A stretch of DNA of 33,492 nt from Agarophyton chilense. Taxonomy: Eukaryota > Rhodophyta > Florideophyceae > Gracilariales > Gracilariaceae. Below the pieces are notes generated by a model. The model saw only the letters and a list, made by a program, of their open reading frames with translations, was not told where the DNA came from and ran no database searches. The stretch is from assembly GCA_030374765.1 (NCBI GenBank), contig JARGXX010000081.1, positions 1-33,492 of the forward strand, written 5' to 3'. Shown one piece after another: positions 9,990-21,194 of the stretch (position 1 is its first letter; every line of letters begins with the position of its first letter). A program made the translations under genes and the position numbers.

Positions 9990-11506
9990 AATTATATGTT
10001 TTCTTAACATTCTCATCGGACGGTGTTGAAGTGTCTAAGGGGCGAAAGATGAAAAAATCTCTCTGGACTTTGATGTTCACCATTCTGAACTACAGTCCGG
10101 AGTACCAATCCCAAGCTTCAGACGTTCTTTTGGGTGCCTTAGTTCCCGGATCTCACGATACTGAGCTCTTCGACTTGTTCTTCTCGCCTCTAGTCAACGA
10201 CATTGTAAATCTGGAAAAGGGAGTTAGTATGTACTGCAACGACGGGAAGTTAAGGACCGTTTATGTTTACCTCCTATTCTGAACAGCAGACTGGCCTGCA
10301 CCCAGCAAAATGATTGGCAGGAAGGGTCATAATGCGGAGTTTCCCTGAAGAAAATGTCACAAAGGAGCTCGGAGAGCATCTCAAAGAGGAAATCGTCTAT
10401 TGATGTTACCTGCATCTACAAACAGTAGGCGCCTCAATAGAGTCTCGCCAAGGAGCAGACCAGAAGCTTGTATTGCAGTAGAATGTTCATAGTTGCCCAA
10501 TGCAAATGAAGTTATGAAAACATGGAGTCCATTGGAGAGATCTGGCAGTAGAAATGTGCAGGAAAGAATCATGAAGAGTACAGGAATCAAGAGACGTCTA
10601 GTAATGGGAAAGCTCTAATTTGATATAGTAAAGTGTGCGCCCTATGATCCTACACACCAATGGCTTCCAGACTGGGCAAAACATTTGGTTGCTCTCAGCA
10701 TTGCTACACATCCAAAATTGGACCTGTGAAAATACGCTTTCGTCGTTGAGGACGGCGTTATCTAGAGTATTAACGAGGCGCTTTCGTCTGGTTACAGGGG
10801 AGTTCGGGCAATATGGGGACGTCCTCCGGAATCGTTCAAGTACATTTGGGGGTTTAAGGCGGAGGACTTCCAGAGTTTTGCACTGTTCTACGGACCCTAC
10901 CTATTTAACAACAGCTCGATCAATGCAAGGCTGACCACTAAATGGAGGTTGACGTCCAAAATCACGCATATTCTTTTAAAAACGGTACCTAGAAAGGACG
11001 ACGTACTTCGACTGAGAGAACCGGTGGTACAAGCTCATTCATTGTTTGTGAAGTATTTCTACAACGGTACCTCTTCCCTGTTCTGTTTCACTCCTCGTAC
11101 GCATGCCATTCTCCACTTTCCTGAAATTTTACATGAATGTGGCCTTCTACGTAAAAGATCCCAGTTCTTTGTTGAGCGTGTGGCGGGGAGTTTGAATGAC
11201 ATTTTGAAGTCCAGGCAACGGCCAGAAGCAAACGTATTACACAAAATAAATACCCTGTTCGCCTTGAAAATGATTGGTGGCGGGATGGGGTCCAAGAAAG
11301 AGAAAGCAGAAAACGAGTTGAGCACACCGTGGAACAAAAATATGAGACACCCAAATTCGCATTTTTCGAGCAACTCCGAATCCCTGCAACAGGAGACCGA
11401 AGAGCTGAGTGGCAAAAGCAAAACCATGTTACAAACAGCCGTGTCTCGTGTAAAATCTTCGGGACTCGCTCGAGGTTGTGAGGCCCGGAACGTTTCAGGC
11501 AAGTGA
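9990..11506 (+). pseudogene. CACTA/EnSpm transposase core (Transposase_21, tnp2 family)
   Basis: Transposase relic whose single frame runs through almost 1.5 kb with six in-frame stops but no frame change. In order it shows SSDGVEVSKGRKMKKSLWT with the probable first catalytic Asp (codon 10019-10021), YSPEYQ, LVPGSHDTELFDLFFSPLV and LEKGV (the PGP...PLV...GV block). After the stop at 10280 come TADWPAPSKMIGRKGHNAEFP (the D-PA-K-G-KGH block) and, around 10563-10680, GIKRR...FDIVKCAPYDPTHQWLPDWAKH with the probable second Asp (codon 10646-10648). GFKAEDFQSFALFYGPYLF and FTPRTHAILHFPEILHECG follow, the latter the block shared with tnp2 C-terminal parts. The order matches the family well. The stops make it inactive. 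Confidence 0.82.
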
Positions 11507-12110
11507 AAGAATACGTTGGGTCATCTCTTCCGATCACTGCAAACGACATTGAGCTAGTGAGTTGGGACTTGTTCCCGTCAATCACAGCGTCAGGCGATGA
11601 TGCCTCTCTTGAAATAGAGTGTTTGGCTGTATTTTTCCGTCTTGAAAGACAGGGTATGCATAAAGCCCGACAGCGATGGTGTGTGGCAGCACATGTCGAG
11701 CCTGAAGACTCGGATGACGTACGAAACTGTGATGGTTCTGAAGTTCAACCGTTCAACATGTATTATAGGGTCATACATGAGCTTTGGGTGGTCAACGTCT
11801 CGTACCAAACGCCAATGGAGCAAGTAACATTCTCCAGAACCTACCAAAGTTCAAGGTTCTATTAGATGTACGGAATCTTGTTCGACCGCATCACAGGGCG
11901 GTTGTACACCCGCTTAAATGGAGCACAGCGGAGGGGTACCATTCGAGACACAAAAAAAACTATCGAGGACCTTTCTTGTATCAAGAGAAACATCGTTTCC
12001 TGGAGTTAAACGGCCGTCGAACCTTCTTCGATTCTGTGGGTGAAAGTATTGTTGATGGAACTGGAAGACAAGGGCGTTTACGAGGAGTCGCAGGAGAAAC
12101 GCATTCGTGA
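11503..12110 (+). pseudogene. Probable C-terminal part of the CACTA transposase gene
   Basis: Two overlapping plus frames (11503-11865 and 11784-12110) continue directly from the transposase core. The second contains VLLDVRNLVRPHH, close in style and position to the conserved VDVRNL segment near the end of tnp2-type proteins. Frame changes separate the pieces. Identification rests mainly on position and that one short motif. Confidence 0.5.
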
Positions 12111-12636
12111 TGAGCAGTGGAGAGTCATTGATAAAGGTGCGCCGATGTGCGAGGAAAACTAACATTGAGTGTGACAGGTTGTGACGAAGAAATACGAGAT
12201 AATGGATACGAAATGGACAGCACATTGTGAAAGAGCAGTGTTTGGAGGCCAACTGCACTTGTTATCTACATTCCATGTTCAAGTTGCAATGGCATCAAAT
12301 GCCAAATAATATTTGCCAAACAGAATTGGCTGCGAGTTCAAATATAATCAACTTTGATTGGATGATCTTGATGCCGAGACGGGCATTGTAAGGGTATCTC
12401 AAGAACATATTATTTTCACGGACGTAGGAAACTGCTGCGCATCCAATGCACACATTGTCGGTCATCATCTTCACATCAATAGAGCGTCCATTGTAGATAC
12501 CGTGTACATCCACAGTACATAATTTGAGGTAATCTTTTGCGTATTTTCTGTAGATCCAGTGCACATCATTTTGCCTTCAAAATTGTTTTAAGTTGACTTC
12601 AAAATCGATGTAATCTTAAATATCTTTGGAACATTT
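12111..12636. other. Gene-free stretch inside the CACTA relic
   Basis: No convincing coding signal. An 89-codon minus-strand frame at 12295-12564 has no recognisable motif. The stretch is AT-rich compared with the transposase core. Confidence 0.3.
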
Positions 12637-13207
12637 ATGGCATATCACAGTGCCTCTCCGGAACAGGACGTCAAGATAAAGAATTCACTGCTTTTCATCA
12701 GTGATCTCATATACATTTCCTCTTTTCAAAGGAATGAAGGAGGAAAGATGTTGGAGAAAGAGGACAAAAAGCACTTCTACGATTACTTCCCATGTTGCAT
12801 TGTGGCCCACTTTCGACCGAAAGACTTCTGTAATGTTTACAGAGTTCCTCGGAACGAAGCCAACTTAATGCCCGGGTCGGCAGAGGTGATCGAAAGAAAT
12901 ATGAAATGCTGGTGAAACGATATAATTCGGTTCTGGTGGACTACAACTTTAGATTTGAACCACTCCAACCCTGTTGATGGTGCCTGGTACAAAACTTCAA
13001 AGCAAAGATCAACCAAGAAACCTTCAAAGAGCACTCCGCGTTGTTTGGGGCGACGTGCAACGCCCATACTTGAGCTTTGATCCGGCAAGTCTCCATACTA
13101 GCGTGGCTTCCCTGGAAACAACGTTCAATGCCATTACAAAGGAAGAAGCCCATAAAAGGTTTACACAGAAACTACAGAATAGCGTTTACGTCTTCGACAA
13201 TCTGTAA
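12637..13207 (+). pseudogene. Unidentified reading-frame remains near right end of CACTA relic
   Basis: A 92-codon frame (12637-12915) is followed in another frame by a 77-codon one (12974-13207) ending in KRFTQKLQNSVYVFDNL. Both look protein-like (charged, few low-complexity runs) but match no family I recognise. They may be the end of the CACTA transposase region or a second protein of that element. The right terminal repeat of the element was not found. Confidence 0.3.
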
Positions 13208-13377
13208 GAAAAAATGATTACTAAACAACAACAGAAAGCCTCACGCTCGTCGTATATTCCCTGAAAAGGTTTTCGTATTCAAAAGTCGATATACGGAACT
13301 GAATGAGCTGCACGATTATAGGGCATTCTATTCCATTACACAGTGACAGCCTAGAGAACTCCCTCAGCATTTCATTC

Positions 13378-13470
13378 CAGACATTTGATGTACACAGCAT
13401 GACTCTCATTAAGACATCCGTGATGTTCTAATAGACGTCCTCAAGATATTCGGGAGATACTAGTAAGATG
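13378..13470. repeat. RepB, partial degenerate copy
   Basis: Matches the RepB segment that includes GACATCTxxAxTATA, AGCATGACT, GATGTxCTATAGACGTCC and AAGATxTTCGG (compare 21350-21440). It precedes a longer RepB copy in the same orientation, so part of RepB is duplicated head to tail here. Confidence 0.5.
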
Positions 13471-13559
13471 TATCTAAAGTAAAATTGTTTAATCACATCT
13501 TAGGAATATATTATTATGGTGCAGTCAAGCAGTCTATTAAAGACGGCCGTCTCTACTTG

Positions 13560-14117
13560 TACAAGCCTGTGCCCTATGAACCAGATTGATATCCTCGAGA
13601 AACCCGTTCGATTTTGGTTTCAGACATCTCAAATACATGGCATGACAATCAGTTGGACTTTCGAGATGTCCTGTAGACGTCTTTAAGATATTTAGAAGAG
13701 GTTAATAAAAGTTATTCGGTAGATCTCCAGCCCATATCCCTTTTCTTTCCTAATGATGTCTATTGTGATTTCGCTTACATTATCAATCAATTAAACCATC
13801 AATCACGTGGGTCCTTATTCTAATAAGACTTTATAATTATAAACTCTAACATTATAATATATTCTTAACATTCAGGTTGATTAATTAATGTTTCAAGTAT
13901 CCCTCCTTTTAATTTATTGACCATTACGTCATATAGGCAGATGTCAACTTTGATCCGAACTCCTCAATATTAAGATTCAAATTAATATCCTGCCCCGATA
14001 GACTCCTACCGTAATAATAATGTTAAGTTATAAATAGTTATAGCAAAAAGCAAAGCGCCGTGAATGTAATACATTAATGAATCTGAAGATCGATGAAAGA
14101 CCTTTGATTGTTTCTTG
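13560..14117. repeat. RepB copy joined to RepA copy 2
   Basis: Aligns with 21285-21880, including the common blocks TTGATATCC near 13590, GTAGATCTCCAG near 13721, TCCTCAATAT near 13963 and GCCGATAGACTCCTACCGT near 13995. It runs straight into RepA copy 2, suggesting that RepB and RepA are parts of one larger element. AT-rich, with no coding potential seen. Confidence 0.7.
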
Positions 14118-14191
14118 ACAACGATGAGGAGTTCCAATCGAATTAGAAGGACTGAGGCCACCGCCATGTGTCGGTTCAGAACATGTGCCGA

Positions 14192-14227
14192 GCTGTTGGT
14201 GAGCCAACAGCAGGGTTCTCTACCCTG
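14192..14227. other. Double hairpin conserved in RepA (copy 2)
   Basis: Same two stems as at 3554-3589. Loops are TGAG here versus AGAG, and TCTCT versus TCCTT, so the stems are kept while the loops vary. Confidence 0.6.
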
Positions 14228-14864
14228 TACTTGGATAAGTTACAGTTTATCGCTGTTTTTGGTTTCGACAACGACTGCGAGGACGTGGTAATACGACGGT
14301 TGGACTGGACAGAATAAAAACAGTCCAATCCATATAGAATTTCCGTGTACACGAAAGTTCCTTGTACTACAAAACGTCGACAATCAAGCCAGCCCTACGT
14401 CTGGGGCCCAAACTTAAAGGTCGCATGATGTTTGTGCAGCAAACATTGCCCCATTTAAGACATGATATCAGGCGTCTTGCCCAAAAGAATATTATCCTCA
14501 CGCCTTCAAAATCTTACCAAGCCAACATCAAACTATGTTGACGTCACTAGAAGATGAAGCAGCAGAAGTAATCGCTTTTATTCCCCTTGCCTCAACCACA
14601 TTCATGCCTCCAATTTGCAATGGGCGAGCTTTCGGTCCAGGTTTTGGTCAAGAATATGCATCACAGACGACCAGTTTAATATGTGGATTGCAGCAGAATA
14701 TCTGATGAATATATCGCAATAAATCTTAACGGCTGTATGCTTCTTGCTTCATGGTTTCTAATTTTCTCGTATCAGAACACTTTTTGCCCTTGAGCTAAGA
14801 ACTTTACATAAGTCTTGAGAATGGAGCAGACTTCGTTGCAGCCCCACCTGTATCGTTCGTAAAC

Positions 14865-15310
14865 TGTAACGAAATGACCGCTGGGATAGCGTACAGGTCT
14901 CGACGGGTGGTAGTGTGCTAGAGCAGATCCTAAGGTTCGAATCGTTGACGGCGGCCCTCCCAGAGTACTCGGTGCAATGGGCTGGCGTTTACTGCGTAGT
15001 CCTACAGGTTGGAGCTACGAAAACGACGGTTTGAAGACCAAAGGGCGGAACTAATATACCAAAGGGGGTTGATTAGTACCCTAACGGTACTTACCGTGCT
15101 TTAAGGGAGAAGCGCCACTCGAGCCAAGTACATAGTACTGGCGAGGCGCTGGGATCTCCCTGGCACTGTAATGCTAAACTATTACACTAATTAAAATAAT
15201 TTAATAATCTACATGAGTCCACCTGAGGTCGACCCGTCCACGTGTCGTCTGTGAGATACCTCAGGGCCCGGCGGCTCACAGAGCTCAACCGTTGTCATCG
15301 CTCCTTCAGA
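14865..15310 (+). mobile_element. tRNA-derived SINE, 446 bp, inserted in RepA
   Basis: Insertion defined by comparison with the uninterrupted RepA copy 1 (4310-4325). It is flanked by the 5-bp direct repeat TAAAC (14860-14864 and 15311-15315). Its left end has an internal pol III promoter pattern: a box A-like TAGCGTACAGG at 14887-14897 and a perfect-looking box B GGTTCGAATCG at 14934-14944, with spacing usual for a tRNA gene. The remaining body of about 360 bp has no coding frame and no similarity to the rest of the window. SINEs of this type are transcribed by RNA polymerase III and moved by a partner LINE, and no LINE was recognised in this window. The exact tRNA ancestor cannot be named from the sequence alone. 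Confidence 0.7.
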
Positions 15311-16207
15311 TAAACGCCAAAGCTGTACCATGTGCAAGCGGACAAATCTCGCCTTCGTTCCGTTCCAGCCCTTTCACAGTTCGCTTGGCGGCGATGGCTC
15401 CATCATCTCTTTCAGCGACTTTGGCACTCGTATGACACAAGCAAGACTATTAAAAGACTCGAGAATGCCATTTTGGATGATTGTGATTGATTTGAGATTC
15501 GAGTGCAAGGACAAAAATCAAAGATGCGAAGTATTGATGGGTTTGCATGGAAGTTTCCGTCTCTGCCCCGAATTGACTGTCCAAACACAAAGCCAGCAAA
15601 AAGAAGACATTGGCAGCCCAAACTTAATCATTTCTTTGCTGGCTTAGAGACAATTATTACTTTTAAGTCCCGTTTTAGTTTTTAACGTATTTCAACCCAA
15701 AGCGAAAATGAAATGCCTTTTTAGTCAATAAATGCCAGGTAGATGGCGAAGTCCTCGTAGTTGAAAAATCTAATACGAAGAAATCAATCTATGGAAGCAG
15801 GAAGTAGAAGAAAAAACGTACAACCTCGAAACCCTTCAAATCTTTTGACTAAATCCGACCCAATGTGCAGAAAAGAAAAGAAAATTCACAAAAGAAAGAA
15901 GCTTGATAAACAATATATCTCGAAAAAGCTCAACAAAACCTATTCTTAGATGGTAACTATGAATCAGAACTTGCCTTTTGATAAGGCATCTCTTATATGA
16001 CGCATTAGGATTATTCTTTGAACTTCTGCTTCAAGCAGAAATAGACGTGTACATCCCCTACAAAGTAGTGAAACAAGTACTCTGTGACAAAGGTATAGCG
16101 AAGTGATTATGAGCTTTCCAGTGTTGAAAACTAAACCCACTTCTAAGAACTATTTCCAGCACTTCTTAATGGGGCATAACGTTTGACCTGAATGAATCCA
16201 GCTAATT

Positions 16208-16432
16208 GTGTCGAACATTTGTCCAGCTCTCGCCAAGTTAGGATTGATTGTCGTGTCTTCTTTTTCGAGCACATCCGGCACCGCTAAAGAGCCCTGCGTG
16301 ATGCTTTCGAACAATGATGACCCCATGTCTGTGTTTCTACGCCGATTAGATAATCGGCTTTTTCTGCGATTGACTCCGTTTTACGAAAAAGGTCTGCGTT
16401 TCCAGTCCACACCGAGTATCATCTTCGATTAA
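16208..16432 (+). pseudogene. Unidentified coding-like fragment
   Basis: A 74-codon open frame with mixed composition (MSVFLRRLDNRLFLRLTPF near its middle). Not recognised. It could be a fragment of a gene captured within the insertion, or chance. Confidence 0.2.
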
Positions 16433-16554
16433 TGTCCTTCTAGCCCGCTTTCCGCTCAACGGGTCTTCCAGCTCTACCACCTTTTCGTTAAAGCTCAAGG
16501 ACACGTACGCCATCCGAACTCTGTCGTTGGTGTTTTCATTTACCTTTGAGGTGG

Positions 16555-16618
16555 ATAATACAAATGGTCTTGCAACTTCGAAGCGCTGCGGTCAGCTGCG
16601 CTAACCATTTCGCTCCTG
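16555..16618 (-). other. Degenerate tRNA-like sequence
   Basis: Read on the minus strand it has a D-arm-like GAGCGAAATGGTTAGCGC, an anticodon-arm-like GCTGACCGCAG with GCA in the loop position, as in tRNA-Cys, and a T-arm-like AGTTGCAAGACC. Acceptor pairing is not evident. It is likely a tRNA relic or the head of a decayed SINE rather than a working tRNA gene. Confidence 0.3.
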
Positions 16619-16893
16619 TATCAAGATATCGATACAAATACTTGGAACTAGGAAAATCGTTCTCTTCTACCAGGTACCGAACCACTTCCGACTAGTGCGC
16701 AATTTCCCAGAGGTGGACAAATTGTTGGCAAGGAGAGAAAACCCATTTGTTTCGCACCTGTATATAAATTGGGTCTACGCAGCTGAAGAGCCGAAGCCAC
16801 TCAAGTAGTTGACACCGACATCCTACCAGACCACCCCAAAAGCTGTATTCCGCCTCCCTTGTAGACGCTGAAGAGCTGGTCGAGCGGTACACT

Positions 16894-17324
16894 ATGTTTC
16901 GCTCCCTCCCTGTTAAGAATAAACGGGATCCCACGGGAAGTCCCGGTTGCTGTTGTGGAGATTTCGGTGCTCTCCAAAGAATCCATACTCGCCAGAAGCG
17001 TCCTTGGAATTGGAAGAAGTATGGTCCTTGCACCAAACTGCTCCGTTTCAAGTCTGGGATGAGCACTTCATCCTCACGAAATGGTTGCCTGCGCCTGGTT
17101 GGCTGTGTATGGCTGCCCTTGGATTCTCTGTTTCCTGCTATTATCATAGAATCTGGAAGATTCTTCTCGATTTAACGGTTTCTTCAAACGCCTGGAGGAG
17201 GCAGTATATGCGCAGAACTGCTGCAAAACCATTCTTGCTAGAAAAAAAAGAAGTTCCCTTTTACGAAGACCATTCGAAGAAGCGGACATTTCGATATAGG
17301 AAGCGGATTTTCGCCCGTTATTAA
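16894..17324 (+). pseudogene. Unidentified coding-like fragment with one possible membrane helix
   Basis: Two overlapping plus frames are open. The longer (16947-17324, 125 codons) contains WDEHFILTKWLPAPGW, then a hydrophobic stretch (LCMAALGFSVSCYYH), then a basic tail (MRRTAAKPFLLEKKEV). The composition suggests the end of a small membrane protein. The same tail region is present again at 33303-33492 as part of RepC, so a gene end has been duplicated along with repeat DNA. A minus-strand frame over the same bases (16692-17147) is also open but less protein-like. The family was not recognised. Confidence 0.35.
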
Positions 17325-17345
17325 AATGAAGAATGGTAAAATGCG
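17147..17345. repeat. RepC copy 1
   Basis: About 195 bp, roughly nine bases in ten identical to 33303-33492, including TTTCTTCAAACGCCTGGAGG, TGCGCAGAACTGCTGCAAAA and CGCCCGTTATTAAAATGA. The high identity suggests a more recent duplication than the RepA and RepB copies. Confidence 0.8.
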
Positions 17346-17389
17346 GAGTGTAACAGTTCTAGGACTCTTGATTCTGCTTATTTAAATTC

Positions 17390-18285
17390 GTTAAATAACA
17401 AGGGAAACGGTGATGCTTATGAAAGGTCCATATCTGGGAACAAAACACTTCCTTGTGGTCATTGGAGAAAGAAGATGTAACTCAAATATGATTGGAGGAT
17501 CTCATATGCACATATCCGTTTTACCGGGCAGTTCTCAACAATAGACAAAACAATCTGAACGGGTAGAACAGAAAGCTCTTTGGGCACGCAACTGTGGCGG
17601 TTACATTGTTGTTCTTTCTGAGCACTAAGATGCCTTCACCCGCCGTACAACAGGAGATCCTGTACCTTACGCATGCGACTGGTAAATCGAGGGAACTATG
17701 TCCTGAGTATAGATCGAAGCATACCCAAGCCTTTGTTTGCCTGTAGTTTTCAAATCGGCCTATAAAAAGATCGCCATGTACATTGACAGGTTTGAAATTA
17801 GCACAATCTCATTTCTAGCTGGATATCGAGAGAAGTTTTGCAGCGTCTTTTTCTTGAAGTTAATTTGGTTTTCACAAGTTATAGGAGACACGCAAAAAGA
17901 ATGCAGCATTTCTGGTCGCAGAAAGCCTTTCCGTATCTTTCTGAGGAAAGAAAGCCTTTGTATGGTGTAGCTTCTCCAATGTATTTCTTTACAGGGGCAT
18001 CAAAACCAGCTTGCTGATATTCAAGTCCCGAACGACTTGCACGCCTCTATGTACACATACATGACCTGTTTTCCCTGCCGATAGAACTCGAACTGGGCCG
18101 GACCAAATCTGAATTTCCGGAAACTATGCTACCCGAAACTCTGCTTTCCTCACTCCAGTATCCTACATGTTTAGTTTCCCCACATGAAAGGTCGCTCGCG
18201 AAAGATGCTGTAGAAGATGAAGTAGATAGTTTGTTTAGGTCCATGTAACCTTGATTCTTGGTATCTGACAGGATTCTCGAATCGA
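17390..18285. repeat. RepA copy 2, right part
   Basis: Resumes the match to copy 1 at 4805 and follows it to about 5705. Anchors are CTGTGGCGG at 17592, GACAGGTTTGAAA at 17785 and GATGAAGTAGATAGTTTG at 18217. Minus-strand frames at 5513-5707 and 18047-18304 share the residues NKLSTSS but little else, so coding is doubtful. Confidence 0.75.
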
Positions 18286-21194
18286 TACTACTTTTATATC
18301 TCACAACTTCCCGAAGACGTTCTGGTTGTGGAGCATCATAAATGAGCTTTTGAGATGGTAGGATTCAGCAAAGACGTGATTCCAGGGCGAGGCACTTGCC
18401 AACTGCTAAATGCTTCATCGGTTTCTGTCTTGAGACCATTTTTCTTTGAAGGCAGGGACATTTGCAACTGATATATGAAACATCTCTCAATGTGCCAATG
18501 ATATGTGGCTGAGGCTTGAGGAAAATTAGTCTATGGAGGAAAAGAGCTAAAACGCCGATGCCTATATCGTGTAAACATTTTAGTTGGGCACTTATTCGAG
18601 GAACACCTATAAATCTTAGAGAGGCCACAAACAGTGGTCATGAGGATGAACAACAATCTGAGTTTGTATTGTGGAAGTTTGGAGACAAAATTAGGTCAGC
18701 GTTGTGCAGACTTGTTGAAAACCCTCAGAGAACACTGTCAAGGTTTACACTTCGGTAAACGGTTTGTCTTTCTGCGATGATGACACGTAACCGATGTTCT
18801 TCTCAGTTCCCAGAAAAACAAAATGAAAATAACTCGAACCGAAATCCTTTACATATAGCGTCCTACCAGAACAATGTGCATTTGAGTACTACTACGGCAT
18901 AAAAAATGTGACGAGGGTTGCTGAAGAGAGACATATATGCGGCTTCCTCCATGAACTCTCCATCACAGCTTATTTCTGGCTATATTTGGTGACGGTTGTG
19001 AAAGATGAAAATCCTTCTTTATGGCCCTTATCATCTTCTAATCAAATCTTCCAACAGCGTAAGCATCAGAAAAGAAATTGAAAACTTTATTAAAGTCCAT
19101 TAAGGAAACCTTATGAGTTATCCGAGCTCGGAGAAGGAACTATTATGAGGATCGCTGTTGTACGTATTCGTCGTTCAGCTTCTCAAGCTGAGTGACGTCT
19201 TTCTCTTTAACGAATCAAAGCACTGCGCATGAACAAAATGGCTGGGTTATGACGGAGTTCATCAAAAAAACATTCAAAGAGACACGAAAGATGCTACGGC
19301 TGAAAAGACGAAGAAAATTCGTGACAAATGTTCGTCTGGAAGGGTTAGCGAGCGTATCTTGGAAGACCCGCATGCTTGAAAAAGTGCACCTACGAAGGCA
19401 AATGGACGAACTCAACCGATGCTATCCGTCAATTCTTTTTACCTGAGTCAGACGTAGGAATTTTGGACAGGTTTCCTCATCGAAACAATTCTGCATAGCG
19501 TGGACACTCGAAGCATATCTAGAAGACTCGGATGACCAAAACGGTAACACAGGCTCGAGCAATTCTCACTTGGAAGCCGCAGACGAAAACCATGGTTGTA
19601 CCTGTCATCAGCCACGTAGCCTGAAATCAAGGCACTACGAGAACAGAAACCGCAACGTCAACCGTAAGAGCATCTGTTACACAGACATCAAGCTCGTCCA
19701 TTCTCGCATCAAAAATTCTTCTGCTGCCCCTTCCCTTCGGGGCCGACTTATGTGAATTAATTTGATTCATATGCCTCTTAAGCGGTTAGAATCCTTTTGC
19801 ATACTTTTTTTTCAGGTAGTTCATCTTCTCTGTTTGTGTTTGTTTTTGTGTGGGTAGGTTACTAGATAATAATTTAACTTACTGTGCGCAATGCCAGAGG
19901 TTTATTTTAAACCTGCGTATGGCGCGACATACCACTTTGTTTTCGGTCGTTCTATTTCTTTGGATCTTGGTATGGTTTCGAAGTTTTCCTATGACTCACT
20001 CTTTATATAATTCACATTGCAAAATCTCTCATGCGCGCCTAGTACTCCCCAAAACATATACTTCTTCCGTTTCCTTCGATATCTCGTTGCAGAGGGCCAC
20101 CGTTTGAAACTGATACACCGCTATGAACTTTTCACAGCCCAACTTGATCTCCGAAGAAAAGAATGCAAAATTCAAAACTCTACCATGTAAGTTTACCTAC
20201 TTGAAACAGCATGATTCACCGTAATGTCCATTAGGCCCATTCCTCTCCAATGTTTTTGACTTTTTCGCAGATCCGACTCTGCGTGATCAGAACTCATGTC
20301 GGTGTCTTTTAGGTTTAAGATTATTGATCCAGTCAAATGTTCTGGAAAGCAGAAAGTAACATTCCGAATTCTCTCAAGTCCACCAGTTCGTAATTCCAGT
20401 CTGCGACAGAGTCCTAACGTTCTAATGCTTCTCCTCTTTCACAGTCTGCCACCACACTACCATTCCTCCCCCTCAAGATCTTAGGGCGCCGCAACCATAT
20501 CGATGTCGTTCATCCTTCTACTAAAGCAGCAATGGACAGATCAATATATTCTTTTCTCAAGTGTGGCCAACTCTCTACACGACTAATGTTTAAACTAAAC
20601 TGCATATCACTCACTGCCAAGTGTACCCACACTTCCTAAACCCCCTTGAAGACTTGATATCTCTCTTGCACGTTCAAAGTGGTTCTGAATTTATGAAAGT
20701 ATGTGCCAGTTCTTATGCTCTGAATTCTAACGGATTTAAGCCCACCGAAGCTCTTTTAACAATCGCAGAAATTCTCATTATTTGACTGCTCTGATGCGGA
20801 TCTTCTAACCATAAAGCAAATTCATCGTTACATTTTACATGCGACGTCGATATTGGCTTGCCACAAGGCGCGGTAGTGTTCTGATCGACATATGGACAGA
20901 CCTACCTATATATGAATAGTTTAGAACTCTTACGGTGTTAATTCGAACTTGTTCTGGGCTATAAGCTGACTTATTGGGTCTTTTGCTGGAGAAATTGAGA
21001 GCTAAATGTGGCTTTAATCTCGTCGCGAGTCCAACAAAATTGTTTGGTACCTGGTAGACCTGATTCTGAACATATTTCCAACAGAAAAAATAAACGAGGT
21101 GGCCTAGTTTTCGGCAACTGTGAATCAGAACGTGATCAAATTTAACACTTTTTTGAGACACATTTTCATTGCATCTGGTTCACTTTTATAAGTT
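18286..21194. other. Long interval without recognisable genes
   Basis: Short open frames occur (for example 18516-18758 plus, 18365-18628 minus, 19192-19446 plus, 19850-20107 plus), but none has a recognisable motif. The 84-codon frame at 19192-19446 is rich in Lys and Arg. No repeat shared with the rest of the window was found here. Confidence 0.4.

Larger units (their letters stand above)
14118..15722. repeat. RepA copy 2, left part
   Basis: Aligns with 3490-4720 of copy 1 once the SINE at 14865-15310 is removed. The double hairpin of copy 1 is conserved. After about 15722 the match to copy 1 stops and resumes at about 17390. Confidence 0.8.
15722..17390. mobile_element. Unclassified insertion within RepA copy 2
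   Basis: RepA copy 1 runs on from 4720 to 4805 where copy 2 has about 1.67 kb of unrelated sequence, so this block was inserted or exchanged. Boundaries are approximate because about 80 bases of copy 1 have no partner here. Inside are protein-like pieces, a tRNA-like sequence at 16555-16618, and RepC at 17147-17345. No transposase, reverse transcriptase or terminal repeat was recognised. Confidence 0.5.

Noticed and set aside
9990..11506. Repeat-induced point mutation as the cause of stops
   Set aside because: Some stops fit C-to-T change (CAG to TAG), but others at conserved positions imply TAC to TAA or TGC/TGT to TGA, so no single mutation type explains them.
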